NCBI GenBank assembly: GCA_934726435.1
Contig: CAKVDR010000007.1
Span: 1-15,773, forward strand
Source of the DNA: an uncultured Eubacteriales bacterium
Lineage (GTDB): Bacteria; Bacillota; Clostridia; Oscillospirales; Acutalibacteraceae
Direction: 5' to 3'
Length of the DNA: 15,773 nucleotides
The position numbers were made by a program, and so were the translations under genes. Position 1 is the stretch's first letter, and the number at the start of each line of letters is the position of its first letter. Positions 1 through 6,508 of this stretch are shown one piece after another. The notes under the pieces were generated by a model, which had not been told where the DNA came from, did no database searches, and worked only from the letters and a program-made list of their open reading frames with translations.

Positions 1-269
1 TTATTAATATTCCGTGCGAGGGTCTTATTTCAAAAATTAAAAGCAATCATATTCAGCACGAACTCGATTTTTCAAGCCGAATTGAAAATGTTAAAGGTGT
101 TTATGCCGTTAAAAATGAACAAGTAGTTAAAGATAAAATCATTCTGCTTTGTGACGACATAATAACTACAGGTAGCACGCTTCGTGAATGCGCTAAGACT
201 CTTTTTGAAAGCGGCGCAAAAGAGATTTATTGTTGCGCGATCGCCTCTGTTTTTAAACAAGGCTCTTAA
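1..269 (+). CDS. ComF family phosphoribosyltransferase, 3' end only
   Basis: This is the last 88 codons of a gene that begins before the window; the frame starts at base 3 and stops with TAA at 267-269. The visible part contains a PRPP-binding loop, LCDDIITTGST, at visible residues 49-59. Two acidic residues followed by TTGST are the hallmark of type I phosphoribosyltransferases. The Cys-rich tail after the loop (ending CCAIASVFK) matches the C-terminus of ComF/GntX proteins, which are linked to DNA uptake or handling of imported DNA, although the exact reaction is not established for most members. The N-terminal zinc-finger region expected of ComF lies outside the window. It converges on prfB and overlaps its 3' end by 17 nt. 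Another orphan phosphoribosyltransferase is possible but less likely. Confidence 0.8.
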   Translation, partial: INIPCEGLISKIKSNHIQHELDFSSRIENVKGVYAVKNEQVVKDKIILLCDDIITTGSTLRECAKTLFESGAKEIYCCAIASVFKQGS

Positions 270-1353
270 GATAAGCGTCAATAAAACCGTCTATTTCGCC
301 GTCCATCACTGCTTGAACGTTTCCCATTTCGAAATTCGTTCTGTGGTCTTTAACCAAAGTATACGGCATAAAAGTGTAAGAACGAATCTGCGAACCCCAC
401 GCAATTTCTTTTTGAACACCTTTTATATCCTCGATTTTTTCAAGTTGTTCTCTTTCTTTTATTTCAACCAGCTTTGATTTCAAAATTTTCATGGCTGTGT
501 CTCTATTTTGAAACTGACTTCTTTCGTTTTGGCAAGCAACGACTATTCCCGTCGGAATATGCGTCAGCCTCACAGCGGAAGAGGTCTTATTTACGTGCTG
601 ACCGCCAGCACCGCTTGCACGGTAAACATCCATTTTTATATCATCAGGCGAAATGTCAACTTTAATTTCATCGTTAATTTCAGGAATAACTTCAATCGAG
701 GCAAAAGAAGTGTGCCTTCTGCCGGAAGCATCGAAAGGAGAAATCCTAACTAACCTATGAACACCGTTTTCACCCTTTAAAAAGCCGTAAGCATTCAGGC
801 CTTCGATTAATATCGAAGCACTTTTTATTCCTGCTTCTTCACCATCAAGATAGTCAAGAATTTTTACTTTGTATTTGTGCTTTTCAGCCCAGCGCATATA
901 CATTCTCAGAAGCATTTCGGCCCAGTCTTGCGATTCTGTTCCCCCGGCGCCTGCATGAAAAGTTAAAATTGCGCTTGAAGAATCATATTGCCCTTTTAAA
1001 AGAGCAACTAAGGTTTGAGTTTCGATTTCTTTTTCAAGAGCGGCAAGATTGCTCGAAATTTCTTCCAAATAAGAATCATCGTTTTCTTCCTCAGAAACTT
1101 CTATTAAAACTTCAAGTTCCTCGAAATCTGCTTTTACCGCTGAAAAGCCTTTAACTTTGGAGCTTAAAAGCTTTATTTCAGAAAGAATTTTCTGAGATTT
1201 TTTCGTGTCAGACCAAAAGTCTGCCTTAGAGGTTTCTTGCTCTAAAGCAGATAACTTTTTTTCTGAAGATTCTATTTTCAGTGCTTCTGAGAGTGATTTT
1301 AGTTTTGGCTTTAATTTGTTTAGTTCTAAACGCATTTCTTCGAGCTGTAAAAT
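253..1353 (-). CDS. prfB: Peptide chain release factor 2 (RF2), apparent ATT start
   Basis: RF2 reads UGA and UAA stop codons in the ribosomal A site and triggers peptide release. The protein has an N-terminal helical domain, the SPF codon-recognition tripeptide in RLVRISPFD, the GGQ catalytic motif in SGAGGQHVN, and the family C-terminus. I place the start at an in-frame ATT (1351-1353), 7 nt after the Shine-Dalgarno AGGGGTG (1361-1367). The first ATG, 1333-1335, lies 25 nt from that site and has no good one of its own. Starting at ATT gives 366 residues and puts SPF at 205-207 and GGQ at 250-252, the same numbers as in E. coli RF2. The extra N-terminal residues LQLEE also align without gaps to the start of B. 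subtilis RF2 as I recall it. A conservative annotation would use 1335 (360 residues). The gene is in one frame throughout, with no programmed frameshift. It is the last gene of folD-ppa-prfB. Confidence 0.93.
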   Translation of the reverse strand: MLQLEEMRLELNKLKPKLKSLSEALKIESSEKKLSALEQETSKADFWSDTKKSQKILSEIKLLSSKVKGFSAVKADFEELEVLIEVSEEENDDSYLEEISSNLAALEKEIETQTLVALLKGQYDSSSAILTFHAGAGGTESQDWAEMLLRMYMRWAEKHKYKVKILDYLDGEEAGIKSASILIEGLNAYGFLKGENGVHRLVRISPFDASGRRHTSFASIEVIPEINDEIKVDISPDDIKMDVYRASGAGGQHVNKTSSAVRLTHIPTGIVVACQNERSQFQNRDTAMKILKSKLVEIKEREQLEKIEDIKGVQKEIAWGSQIRSYTFMPYTLVKDHRTNFEMGNVQAVMDGEIDGFIDAYLKSLV

Positions 1354-1367
1354 TTTAAATCACCCCT
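1351..1367 (-). promoter_or_regulatory. Shine-Dalgarno and ATT initiation site of prfB
   Basis: On the minus strand AGGGGTGAT (1359-1367) is one base short of the extended anti-16S complement AGGAGGTGAT. It starts 5 nt after the ppa stop codon (1373-1375). The in-frame codons after the upstream TGA are TTT AAA ATT TTA CAG CTC GAA GAA ATG, so the only start-like codon at normal spacing is ATT. Confidence 0.6.
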
Positions 1368-1372
1368 AAGGT

Positions 1373-1906
1373 TTAGATATTTTTGAATTTTTCGTTGTAA
1401 GAATCAATGCATTCTTTGATTACTTTGATTGCTTCTTGGCTTGACATAATGTCTTCAACCTGAGTTTCTTTGTTTTCGAGTTCTTTGTAAACCTTGAAGA
1501 AGTGTTTCATTTCTTCGAAAATGTGCGCCGGAAGTTCAGTTATGTCTCTGTACATATTATATGTTGGGTCGCCCTTCGGTATTGCAATGATTTTTTCGTC
1601 TTTGCTTCCTGAATCGATCATTGTGATCATTCCGATGGGGTAGCAATCCATAATTGTAAGAGGATCGATGTATTCAGTGCAAAGAACCAAAACATCAAGC
1701 GGATCGCCATCTGCTGCTAAGGTTCTTGGAATAAATCCGTAGTTTGCCGGGTAATGAGTTGATGTGTAAAGAATTCTGTCGAGTTTGAGCATACCGGTTT
1801 CTTTGTCAAGCTCGTATTTAACTTTGCTTCCTTTTGGAATTTCAATTACTGCAGTGAATTTTTCAGGTTTAATTCTTTCAGGTGCTATGTCGTGCCAAAT
1901 GTTCAT
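1373..1906 (-). CDS. ppa: Inorganic pyrophosphatase, family I
   Basis: The enzyme hydrolyses pyrophosphate to two phosphates in the cytoplasm, pulling nucleotide polymerisation, aminoacylation and nucleotide-sugar synthesis forward. At 177 residues it has the usual length of bacterial family I enzymes. The signature DGDPLDVLV (about 66-74) supplies metal-binding aspartates. VIEIPKGSKVKYELDKETG (20-38) and DRILYTSTHYPANYGFIP (43-60) are the conserved N-terminal strands with substrate-binding Lys, Arg and Tyr residues. The C-terminal HFFKVYKELE is also typical. The start ATG is 17 nt past the folD stop and is preceded by AGGAG at 1919-1923. It sits between folD and prfB in the same orientation and is probably cotranscribed. 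Many Bacillota use the unrelated manganese-dependent family II enzyme instead, so the presence of family I is a small taxonomic hint. Confidence 0.96.
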   Translation of the reverse strand: MNIWHDIAPERIKPEKFTAVIEIPKGSKVKYELDKETGMLKLDRILYTSTHYPANYGFIPRTLAADGDPLDVLVLCTEYIDPLTIMDCYPIGMITMIDSGSKDEKIIAIPKGDPTYNMYRDITELPAHIFEEMKHFFKVYKELENKETQVEDIMSSQEAIKVIKECIDSYNEKFKNI

Positions 1907-1923
1907 GATTTTTAATTGCTCCT

Positions 1924-2772
1924 TTAATTTCTTTTATTTTGAATTTCTGCCGCTTTAGCCGCATTTTTCACTAGCATTGCTACTGTCATCGGGCCTACTC
2001 CACCCGGAACAGGGGTTATCTTAGAGCAAATTGGCTCCAAGTTTTCAAAATCGGCGTCTCCGCAAAGTTTGCCGTTTTCATCGCGGTTTATTCCAACGTC
2101 AATTACCACGGCTCCGGGTTTAACCATTTCTTTTTTGAGAAATTTTTCTTTGCCCACCGCGCAAATGACGATATCGGCGAGTTTGCAAATTTCTTCGATA
2201 TTTTTTGTTTTGCTGTGGCAAACGGTAACGGTTGCGTCGTTTTGAATCAAAAGCAGTGCCAGCGGCTTACCTACGATGTTGCTTCTTCCAATGATTACAC
2301 AGTGTTTCCCTGCAAGATTTATGTTTTCATGCTTTAAAATTTCAAGTATTCCTGCGGGCGTGCAAGGAAGATAATTTGCATCTCCTTTGAATAAATCGCC
2401 TATATTTTCTGAGGTAAATGCGTCAACATCTTTGAGCGGACTTATTCTCTCGCAAATTGTTTTAGAGTCAAGATGCGATGGCAAAGGAAGCTGAACTAAA
2501 ATTCCTGAAACTTCTTTCTTGGCGTTTAGTTTGTCAATCAGGTTTAAAATTTCTTTTTCAGATACATTTTCAGGAAGCAAATATTCTTCTGATTTAATTC
2601 CTGCCTTTTCGCAAGCTATTTTTTTATTCCTGACGTATGTTTTCGAAGCTTGGTTGTCACCAACCATAATGACCGCAAGATCGGGGTTTATTCCCTTGTC
2701 ATTTAGCTTCTCGGCATCTTTTTTAACGCTTTCAAGAACACTCTGGGCTATTTTTTTACCATCAATTATCAT
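1924..2772 (-). CDS. folD: Bifunctional methylenetetrahydrofolate dehydrogenase/cyclohydrolase
   Basis: FolD interconverts 5,10-methylene-, 5,10-methenyl- and 10-formyl-tetrahydrofolate with NADP, supplying one-carbon units for purines and formyl-Met-tRNA. The 282-residue protein has the normal family length. Visible motifs are SKTYVRNKK (43-51, with the conserved Tyr46 and catalytic Lys50), QLPLPSH (94-100), KDVDAF (114-119, with the conserved Asp117), the Rossmann-type cofactor loop GRSNIVGKP (162-170), and TPVPGGVGPMT (253-263). The ATG at 2770-2772 follows a purine-rich AAGGGAAG site. It is the first gene of the leftward folD-ppa-prfB group and is divergent from galU. No frameshift or missing residue was seen. 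Confidence 0.97.
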   Translation of the reverse strand: MIIDGKKIAQSVLESVKKDAEKLNDKGINPDLAVIMVGDNQASKTYVRNKKIACEKAGIKSEEYLLPENVSEKEILNLIDKLNAKKEVSGILVQLPLPSHLDSKTICERISPLKDVDAFTSENIGDLFKGDANYLPCTPAGILEILKHENINLAGKHCVIIGRSNIVGKPLALLLIQNDATVTVCHSKTKNIEEICKLADIVICAVGKEKFLKKEMVKPGAVVIDVGINRDENGKLCGDADFENLEPICSKITPVPGGVGPMTVAMLVKNAAKAAEIQNKRN

Positions 2773-2788
2773 TAACTTTGCACTTCCC

Positions 2789-2818
2789 TTGACTTTAAAA
2801 CTCGTGGGCGAGTAAAAT
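2789..2818 (+). promoter_or_regulatory. Probable sigma-A promoter of galU
   Basis: TTGACT (2789-2794) and TAAAAT (2813-2818) each match five of six consensus bases and are 18 nt apart. They lie 40 nt upstream of the galU GTG in the divergent folD-galU gap. This is the best -35/-10 pair in the gap. A perfect inverted repeat fills most of the spacer. Confidence 0.6.
2800..2813. repeat. Inverted repeat ACTCG-TGGG-CGAGT inside the galU promoter
   Basis: ACTCG (2800-2804) and CGAGT (2809-2813) are exact reverse complements around a 4-nt centre. They are placed between the -35 and -10 boxes and would also lie in the untranslated leader of folD. It could be an operator half-site pair or a small hairpin. 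The repeat is short, so chance cannot be excluded. Confidence 0.45.
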
Positions 2819-2830
2819 AAAACATATATA

Positions 2831-2836
2831 AGTATA
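2831..2836 (-). promoter_or_regulatory. Possible -10 box for the folD operon
   Basis: On the minus strand TATACT (2831-2836) matches five of six bases of the -10 consensus, about 60 nt before the folD ATG. The sequence 17 nt upstream, TTTCAA, is a poor -35, so this assignment is weak. Confidence 0.3.
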
Positions 2837-2859
2837 ACACATACTGGAGGAATTTGAAA

Positions 2860-3732
2860 GTGAAAATTAAAAAAGCCGTTATTCCCGTTGCAGGTTATGG
2901 AACCAGGGTGCTTCCGGCGACTAAATCTATGCCCAAAGAAATGTACCCTATTGTGGACAAGCCTGCTATTGAATACATTGTAAAAGAAGCGGTTGATTCC
3001 GGGATAACTGACATATTAATGGTAACAACAAGAGGAAAAGAAATAATAGAAAATCATTTCGACAGAAGCCCTGAACTTGAAAGTGCGCTTGAAAGAAGCG
3101 GTAAACTTGAAATTTTGGATACCGTTAAAAATATTTCGAAAATGGCGAATATTTATTTCATCCGTCAAAAAGAAGCAAAGGGTCTTGGTGACGCTATTTT
3201 GAAAGCTAAGAATTTCGTTAGCGGTGAGCCTTTTGCCGTGCTTTACGGCGATGACATCATGCATTGCGAAGGCACACCCGTTTGCAAGCAGCTCATTAAT
3301 GCTTACGAAGAGTTTGGCCTTGGGGTCGTTGGTGCAAAAGAGGTGCCCAAAGAAAGTGTTGGAAAATACGGCTCGCTGAAAGTTAAAAACATAAGAGATA
3401 ATCTTTTTATGTGCACGGACATGATTGAAAAGCCAAAGCCGGAGCAAGTTATGTCGCTTTACTCGATTTTAGGTAGGTGCGTTTTAACGCCTGAAATTTT
3501 TGATATTCTTGAAAAAACATCTCCTGGAATAGGCGGGGAAATTCAATTAACAGACGCCATGAAAGTTTTGGCTCAAAGAGACGGAATGATAGCGGTTGAC
3601 TTTTTTGGCACAAGATACGACATGGGCAGCAAAATAGGCGTTTTGAAAGCGATTGTTGAAACTGGCCTCAGGCATGGTGAAGTTGGGCAGGAATTCAAAA
3701 ATTACCTTCGTGAACTTACCAAAAATATTTAA
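2860..3732 (+). CDS. galU: UTP-glucose-1-phosphate uridylyltransferase
   Basis: The enzyme makes UDP-glucose from UTP and glucose-1-phosphate for glycolipids, cell-surface polysaccharides and galactose use. The 290-residue protein has the nucleotidyltransferase motif KKAVIPVAGYGTR (4-16), followed by PATKSMPKEMYPIVDKP (19-35), which carries Lys26. Further motifs are GLGDAI (108-113), the metal and nucleotide site YGDD (129-132), IEKPK (189-193), GGEIQLTDA (225-233) and RYDMGSK (252-258). The frame is open from a TTG at 2854, but that codon is only 3 nt from the Shine-Dalgarno GGAGG (2846-2850). GTG at 2860 is 9 nt away and gives the usual N-terminus MKIKKAVIP, so I use it. A promoter lies directly upstream. 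The next gene, rplS, has its own promoter, so galU may be monocistronic. Confidence 0.96.
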   Translation: MKIKKAVIPVAGYGTRVLPATKSMPKEMYPIVDKPAIEYIVKEAVDSGITDILMVTTRGKEIIENHFDRSPELESALERSGKLEILDTVKNISKMANIYFIRQKEAKGLGDAILKAKNFVSGEPFAVLYGDDIMHCEGTPVCKQLINAYEEFGLGVVGAKEVPKESVGKYGSLKVKNIRDNLFMCTDMIEKPKPEQVMSLYSILGRCVLTPEIFDILEKTSPGIGGEIQLTDAMKVLAQRDGMIAVDFFGTRYDMGSKIGVLKAIVETGLRHGEVGQEFKNYLRELTKNI

Positions 3733-3739
3733 AATAATT

Positions 3740-3760
3740 TTGCAAACACTATTGCAAACA
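3740..3760 (+). repeat. Direct repeat of TTGCAAACA, period 12
   Basis: TTGCAAACA occurs at 3740-3748 and again at 3752-3760 in the galU-rplS gap. The second copy contains the proposed -35 box of rplS, so the pair could mark a regulator site or a duplicated -35 element. Confidence 0.5.
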
Positions 3761-3780
3761 AAATGGAATTATGATAAACT
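3752..3780 (+). promoter_or_regulatory. Probable promoter of rplS with extended -10
   Basis: TTGCAA (3752-3757) and TAAACT (3775-3780) are 17 nt apart, and TGA directly before the -10 gives an extended -10 element (TGnTAAACT). The predicted transcript would start near 3787 and carry a leader of almost 100 nt before rplS. A 10-bp palindrome TATGTACATA (3788-3797) lies at the expected start point. Confidence 0.5.
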
Positions 3781-3786
3781 ATCAGG

Positions 3787-3870
3787 GTATGTACATAAGC
3801 TTTGGCTTAGTGCGAAAATATCAACGTTCCTCTGCTGATTTAATTTCGGGCACGAACGTGTGGATTATAC
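3787..3870 (+). ncRNA. Structured mRNA leader of rplS (candidate L19 leader)
   Basis: Two helices can be drawn in the untranslated region. The first is TAAGC (3796-3800) with GCTTA (3805-3809) closing a TTTG loop. The second is ACGTTC (3824-3829) with GAACGT (3854-3859), extended after a small internal loop by ATC (3820-3822) with GAT (3863-3865). The Shine-Dalgarno GGAGG (3871-3875) follows 5 nt after the second helix. Leaders that allow autogenous control by L19 are known upstream of rplS in Bacillota, and position and size fit. I could not compare it with the Rfam consensus, so the identity is tentative while the helices are visible. Confidence 0.45.
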
Positions 3871-3882
3871 GGAGGAAATCAT

Positions 3883-4227
3883 ATGGATTTATTAAAGCAA
3901 GTTTCAGACTCATCTTTAAAGAGCGAACTTCCTGAATTTAGCGTTGGTGATACTGTTAAAGTTGACGTTCAAATCAAAGAAGGAAACAGAGAAAGAATTC
4001 AGGTATTTGAAGGAACAGTTATCGCAAGAAAAGGCAGCGGAATTGCTGAAACTTTCACTGTAAGAAAAATTTCTTATGGTTGCGGAGTTGAAAGGATTTT
4101 CCCTGTGCATTCTCCAAGCGTTAAAGGCGTGAAAGTAGTAAGAAGAGGTAAAGTAAGAAGAGCTAAACTCTACTACTTAAGAGACCGTGTAGGAAAAGCA
4201 GCTAAAGTTAAAGAAAGAATGAACTAA
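3883..4227 (+). CDS. rplS: Large ribosomal subunit protein bL19
   Basis: bL19 sits at the interface of the 50S and 30S subunits. The 114-residue protein has the normal length and a full set of family features: [33 protein letters not shown] (about 19-51), then [23 protein letters not shown] (56-78), and the basic C-terminus [26 protein letters not shown] (87-112). ATG is 7 nt after GGAGG (3871-3875). Codon use is strongly biased, as expected of a highly expressed gene. It stands alone between its own promoter and leader and an intrinsic terminator. The trmD/rimM/rpsP genes that often precede rplS are absent; galU is there instead. Confidence 0.98.
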   Translation: MDLLKQVSDSSLKSELPEFSVGDTVKVDVQIKEGNRERIQVFEGTVIARKGSGIAETFTVRKISYGCGVERIFPVHSPSVKGVKVVRRGKVRRAKLYYLRDRVGKAAKVKERMN

Positions 4228-4232
4228 AATTA

Positions 4233-4260
4233 GTGGGGAATTTATTTCCCCCTGTTTTTT
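4233..4260 (+). terminator. Intrinsic terminator after rplS
   Basis: GGGGAA (4235-4240) pairs with TTCCCC (4246-4251) around a TTTAT loop, followed by a T tract (TGTTTTTT, 4253-4260). It lies a few bases past the rplS stop. Confidence 0.9.
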
Positions 4261-4270
4261 CAAATGTAAT

Positions 4271-4300
4271 TTAGCATTTTTAATAGTTTATTTATATAAT
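4271..4300 (+). promoter_or_regulatory. Probable promoter of the signal peptidase pair
   Basis: TTAGCA (4271-4276) and a consensus TATAAT (4295-4300) are 18 nt apart, between the rplS terminator and the first signal peptidase gene. The predicted leader is about 38 nt. Confidence 0.6.
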
Positions 4301-4344
4301 ATTTGATATATTTTGATTTTTTTATTAAAGACGGGGGTAAAAAT

Positions 4345-4938
4345 ATGGACGAAAAAATTAATGTTCAGGTAAATGATGATAAACAAGAAAAAAAGAAAGT
4401 GAAATATCCCGCCGGAAAATTTTCAAGTGTTTGCTTTGAATGGAGCGAAACTATAGTTCAAACATTCGTGATTGTCGTTCTGTTTAGTGCTTTTCTGTTT
4501 CGTTTTCTTACGATTGATGGTCAATCAATGATGAACACTCTTCATCATGGAGACAAAGTTGCCGTTATGAGATGGAAATATACTCCTAAAAGCGGCGATG
4601 TCGTGGTTATCAGGCATGGAGAAGAGTTTGATAAGCCTCTTGTTAAAAGAATTATTGCAACAGGCGGGCAATCGCTTAAAATCAACTTCACTGAAGGTTC
4701 TGTAACTGTTGATGGCGAAAAACTCAACGAAACTTACATCAAAGAGCCGATGTGGCTTCGCGGCGATGCTGTTATCCCGAGTGTAGTTCCTGAAGGTTAT
4801 TGCTTTGTTATGGGAGATAACAGAAACCATTCTTCCGACAGCCGCAACAGAGTTATTGGCTTGATTCCTTACGAAAACATAGTTGGCAAGGCAATGTTCG
4901 TTTGCTACCCGTTTAGCCGCGTTAAAGTTATTAAATAA
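4345..4938 (+). CDS. lepB: Type I signal peptidase, first of two tandem copies
   Basis: The enzyme cleaves signal peptides from exported proteins on the outer face of the cytoplasmic membrane. The 197-residue protein has a charged cytoplasmic N-terminus (1-25), one membrane helix (about 38-55) and an external catalytic domain. The catalytic Ser61 is in GQSMMNTLHHGD and the general-base Lys101 is in VKRIIATGGQ; GDNRNHSSDSR (157-167) is the conserved family box. Most SPases have SMxPTL and LPGD; here Asn replaces the Pro and GGQ replaces PGD, a clostridial style. The frame is open from an ATG at 4303, but ATG 4345 has a GGGGGT site 8 nt upstream and is chosen. A diverged copy follows after 32 nt. 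Confidence 0.96.
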   Translation: MDEKINVQVNDDKQEKKKVKYPAGKFSSVCFEWSETIVQTFVIVVLFSAFLFRFLTIDGQSMMNTLHHGDKVAVMRWKYTPKSGDVVVIRHGEEFDKPLVKRIIATGGQSLKINFTEGSVTVDGEKLNETYIKEPMWLRGDAVIPSVVPEGYCFVMGDNRNHSSDSRNRVIGLIPYENIVGKAMFVCYPFSRVKVIK

Positions 4939-4970
4939 AAAAGTTTATCCGAAAGAGGTTTGAGGCCTTT

Positions 4971-5525
4971 ATGAATAATGAAAACAAAAATGAAAGTTTT
5001 ATGAGCAAATTTTCTAGAGTTATGTTTGAATGGGTTGAATCGCTCGTTCAAGCAGTGATAATTGTTGTTTTGCTTATGAATTTTGTTTTCAGAGCTGTTA
5101 ACGTTAGTGGCGAATCGATGATGAATACTTTGCATGATGATGATAAAGTTGTTATCATGCGTTGGAAATATGAACCTAAAAATGGCGACGTTGTGGTTAT
5201 CAAGCACGGCCAGAATTTTAACAGCCCTATAATAAAGAGAATAATTGCTCTTGGCGGCCAAAGGCTTAGCATTGATTTCAAAAAAGGCACTGTGAGAGTT
5301 GATGGCAAGCTTCTTAACGAAACTTACATTAAAGAAAAGATGTGGCTTAAAGGCGACGCTGAAATTCCGATGATTGTGCCCGAAGGATATGCTTTTGTGA
5401 TGGGTGATAACAGAAATAATTCAACCGACAGCAGGTTTGAAGAAGTAGGTCTCATTCCTTACGACGATATTATCGGTAAGGCGAGTTTCATAATTTACCC
5501 TTTTGACAGGATTGGAAAAATATAG
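4971..5525 (+). CDS. lepB: Type I signal peptidase, second tandem copy
   Basis: This 184-residue SPase aligns without gaps to the copy just upstream over about 168 residues, with roughly 60-65% identity by hand count, so the two arose by tandem duplication. It has one membrane helix (about 25-42), Ser49 in GESMMNTLHDDD, Lys89 in IKRIIALGGQ and GDNRNNSTDSR (145-155), so all catalytic residues are intact. It differs mainly in a much shorter cytoplasmic N-terminus (no lysine-rich stretch), in the membrane helix and in the external loops (for example HGEEFDKP against HGQNFNSP). ATG 4971 is preceded by GAGG at 4962-4965. It is cotranscribed with the first copy and followed by a terminator. Confidence 0.96.
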   Translation: MNNENKNESFMSKFSRVMFEWVESLVQAVIIVVLLMNFVFRAVNVSGESMMNTLHDDDKVVIMRWKYEPKNGDVVVIKHGQNFNSPIIKRIIALGGQRLSIDFKKGTVRVDGKLLNETYIKEKMWLKGDAEIPMIVPEGYAFVMGDNRNNSTDSRFEEVGLIPYDDIIGKASFIIYPFDRIGKI

Positions 5526-5531
5526 TTTAAA

Positions 5532-5570
5532 ATTCTCTTGTAAATAATTGCAAGAGAATATATTATTTTT
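5532..5570 (+). terminator. Intrinsic terminator after the signal peptidase pair
   Basis: ATTCTCTTG (5532-5540) pairs perfectly with CAAGAGAAT (5551-5559) around a 10-nt AT-rich loop. It is followed by a T-rich stretch ending in TTTTT (5566-5570). It lies 6 nt after the stop codon. Confidence 0.85.
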
Positions 5571-5614
5571 AAGGGGATAAATTTCTAAAATAATAAAGAA
5601 AGTGAATAATTTTA

Positions 5615-6508
5615 ATGAACAACGAAAATATTTCAAGCAAGTCTAACATAAATTGGTTCCCTGGGCACATGGCCCGAGCCAGAAACGAAATAAAAGAAAG
5701 CCTTAAGCTCGTGGATTTAACAGCCGAAATAGTTGACGCCAGGATTCCCGCTTCGAGCAGAAACCCTAATTTAGATGAAATTTGCGGTTTAAAACCAAGA
5801 GTGGTGGTGCTTAATAAAACCGATCTTATTGACAAGGAATCCGTTAACAAATGGATTGATTTTTACAAAAAAAGAGGCATACCTTGCGTGCCTTTTAGCA
5901 TGAAAAATTCCGGTAGTAAAAAGATTTTCACTTCAGCAATAAAAAGCATTATGAAAGAAAAAATTGATGCCTGGAAAGAAAAAGGCCTAATCGGCAGGAA
6001 AGTCAGAGTAATGATTGTTGGAATCCCGAATGTTGGCAAATCTTCTTTTATTAACAGCTTCGCAAAAAGCTCGAAAGCCAAGGTTGAAAACAGGCCCGGC
6101 GTCACGAGAAAAAACCAGTGGATTACAGCCGGCGAAGATCTTCAATTTTTGGATACTCCCGGTGTGTTGCAACCTAAAATCGAGGGCAAAAATGCAGGCT
6201 ACAACCTGGCAATAACCGGCGCAATCAAAGATTCAATACTAGATATCGAAGAGTTAGCGGTCTTTTTGATAGAAGAAATTAAAGAAAAATACGCAGCGAA
6301 TTTAGCTCAAAGATTTAAACTCAGCGAAGAAATGCTTGAAGATCTTAGTGCGGGAGAAATCTTGGAATTAATAGGTAAAAAGCGCGGAATGCTCATAAGC
6401 GGCGGAGAAATAGACACCCTAAGAGCTTCCGAGACGCTTTTGGAGGAGTTTAGATCCGGCAAGCTTGGAAAAATAATTTTGGAAGTTCCTGAAAATTTGG
6501 AGGATTAA
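5615..6508 (+). CDS. rbgA: Ribosome biogenesis GTPase RbgA (YlqF)
   Basis: RbgA is a circularly permuted GTPase needed for late assembly of the 50S subunit in Bacillota. The permuted motif order is visible: G4 NKTD (67-70) comes before G1 GIPNVGKSS (136-144), G2 PGVT (161-164) and G3 DTPG (180-183). The N-terminus has the family signature NWFPGHMARA (13-22) and DARIP (41-45). The 297-residue length is close to the usual 280-290, with an unrelated short N-terminal extension. The ATG has only a weak purine-rich site upstream (AAAGAAAGTG). A promoter is expected between the terminator at 5570 and 5615 but none is clear; TAAAAT at 5586-5591 is the best -10. Its stop codon directly abuts the rnhB ATG. 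Confidence 0.96.
   Translation: MNNENISSKSNINWFPGHMARARNEIKESLKLVDLTAEIVDARIPASSRNPNLDEICGLKPRVVVLNKTDLIDKESVNKWIDFYKKRGIPCVPFSMKNSGSKKIFTSAIKSIMKEKIDAWKEKGLIGRKVRVMIVGIPNVGKSSFINSFAKSSKAKVENRPGVTRKNQWITAGEDLQFLDTPGVLQPKIEGKNAGYNLAITGAIKDSILDIEELAVFLIEEIKEKYAANLAQRFKLSEEMLEDLSAGEILELIGKKRGMLISGGEIDTLRASETLLEEFRSGKLGKIILEVPENLED

Noticed and set aside
3016..3447. Long antisense frame inside galU (143 codons), and similar frames opposite other genes
   Set aside because: They lack ribosome sites and recognisable motifs, and mirror the codon structure of clear genes on the other strand.
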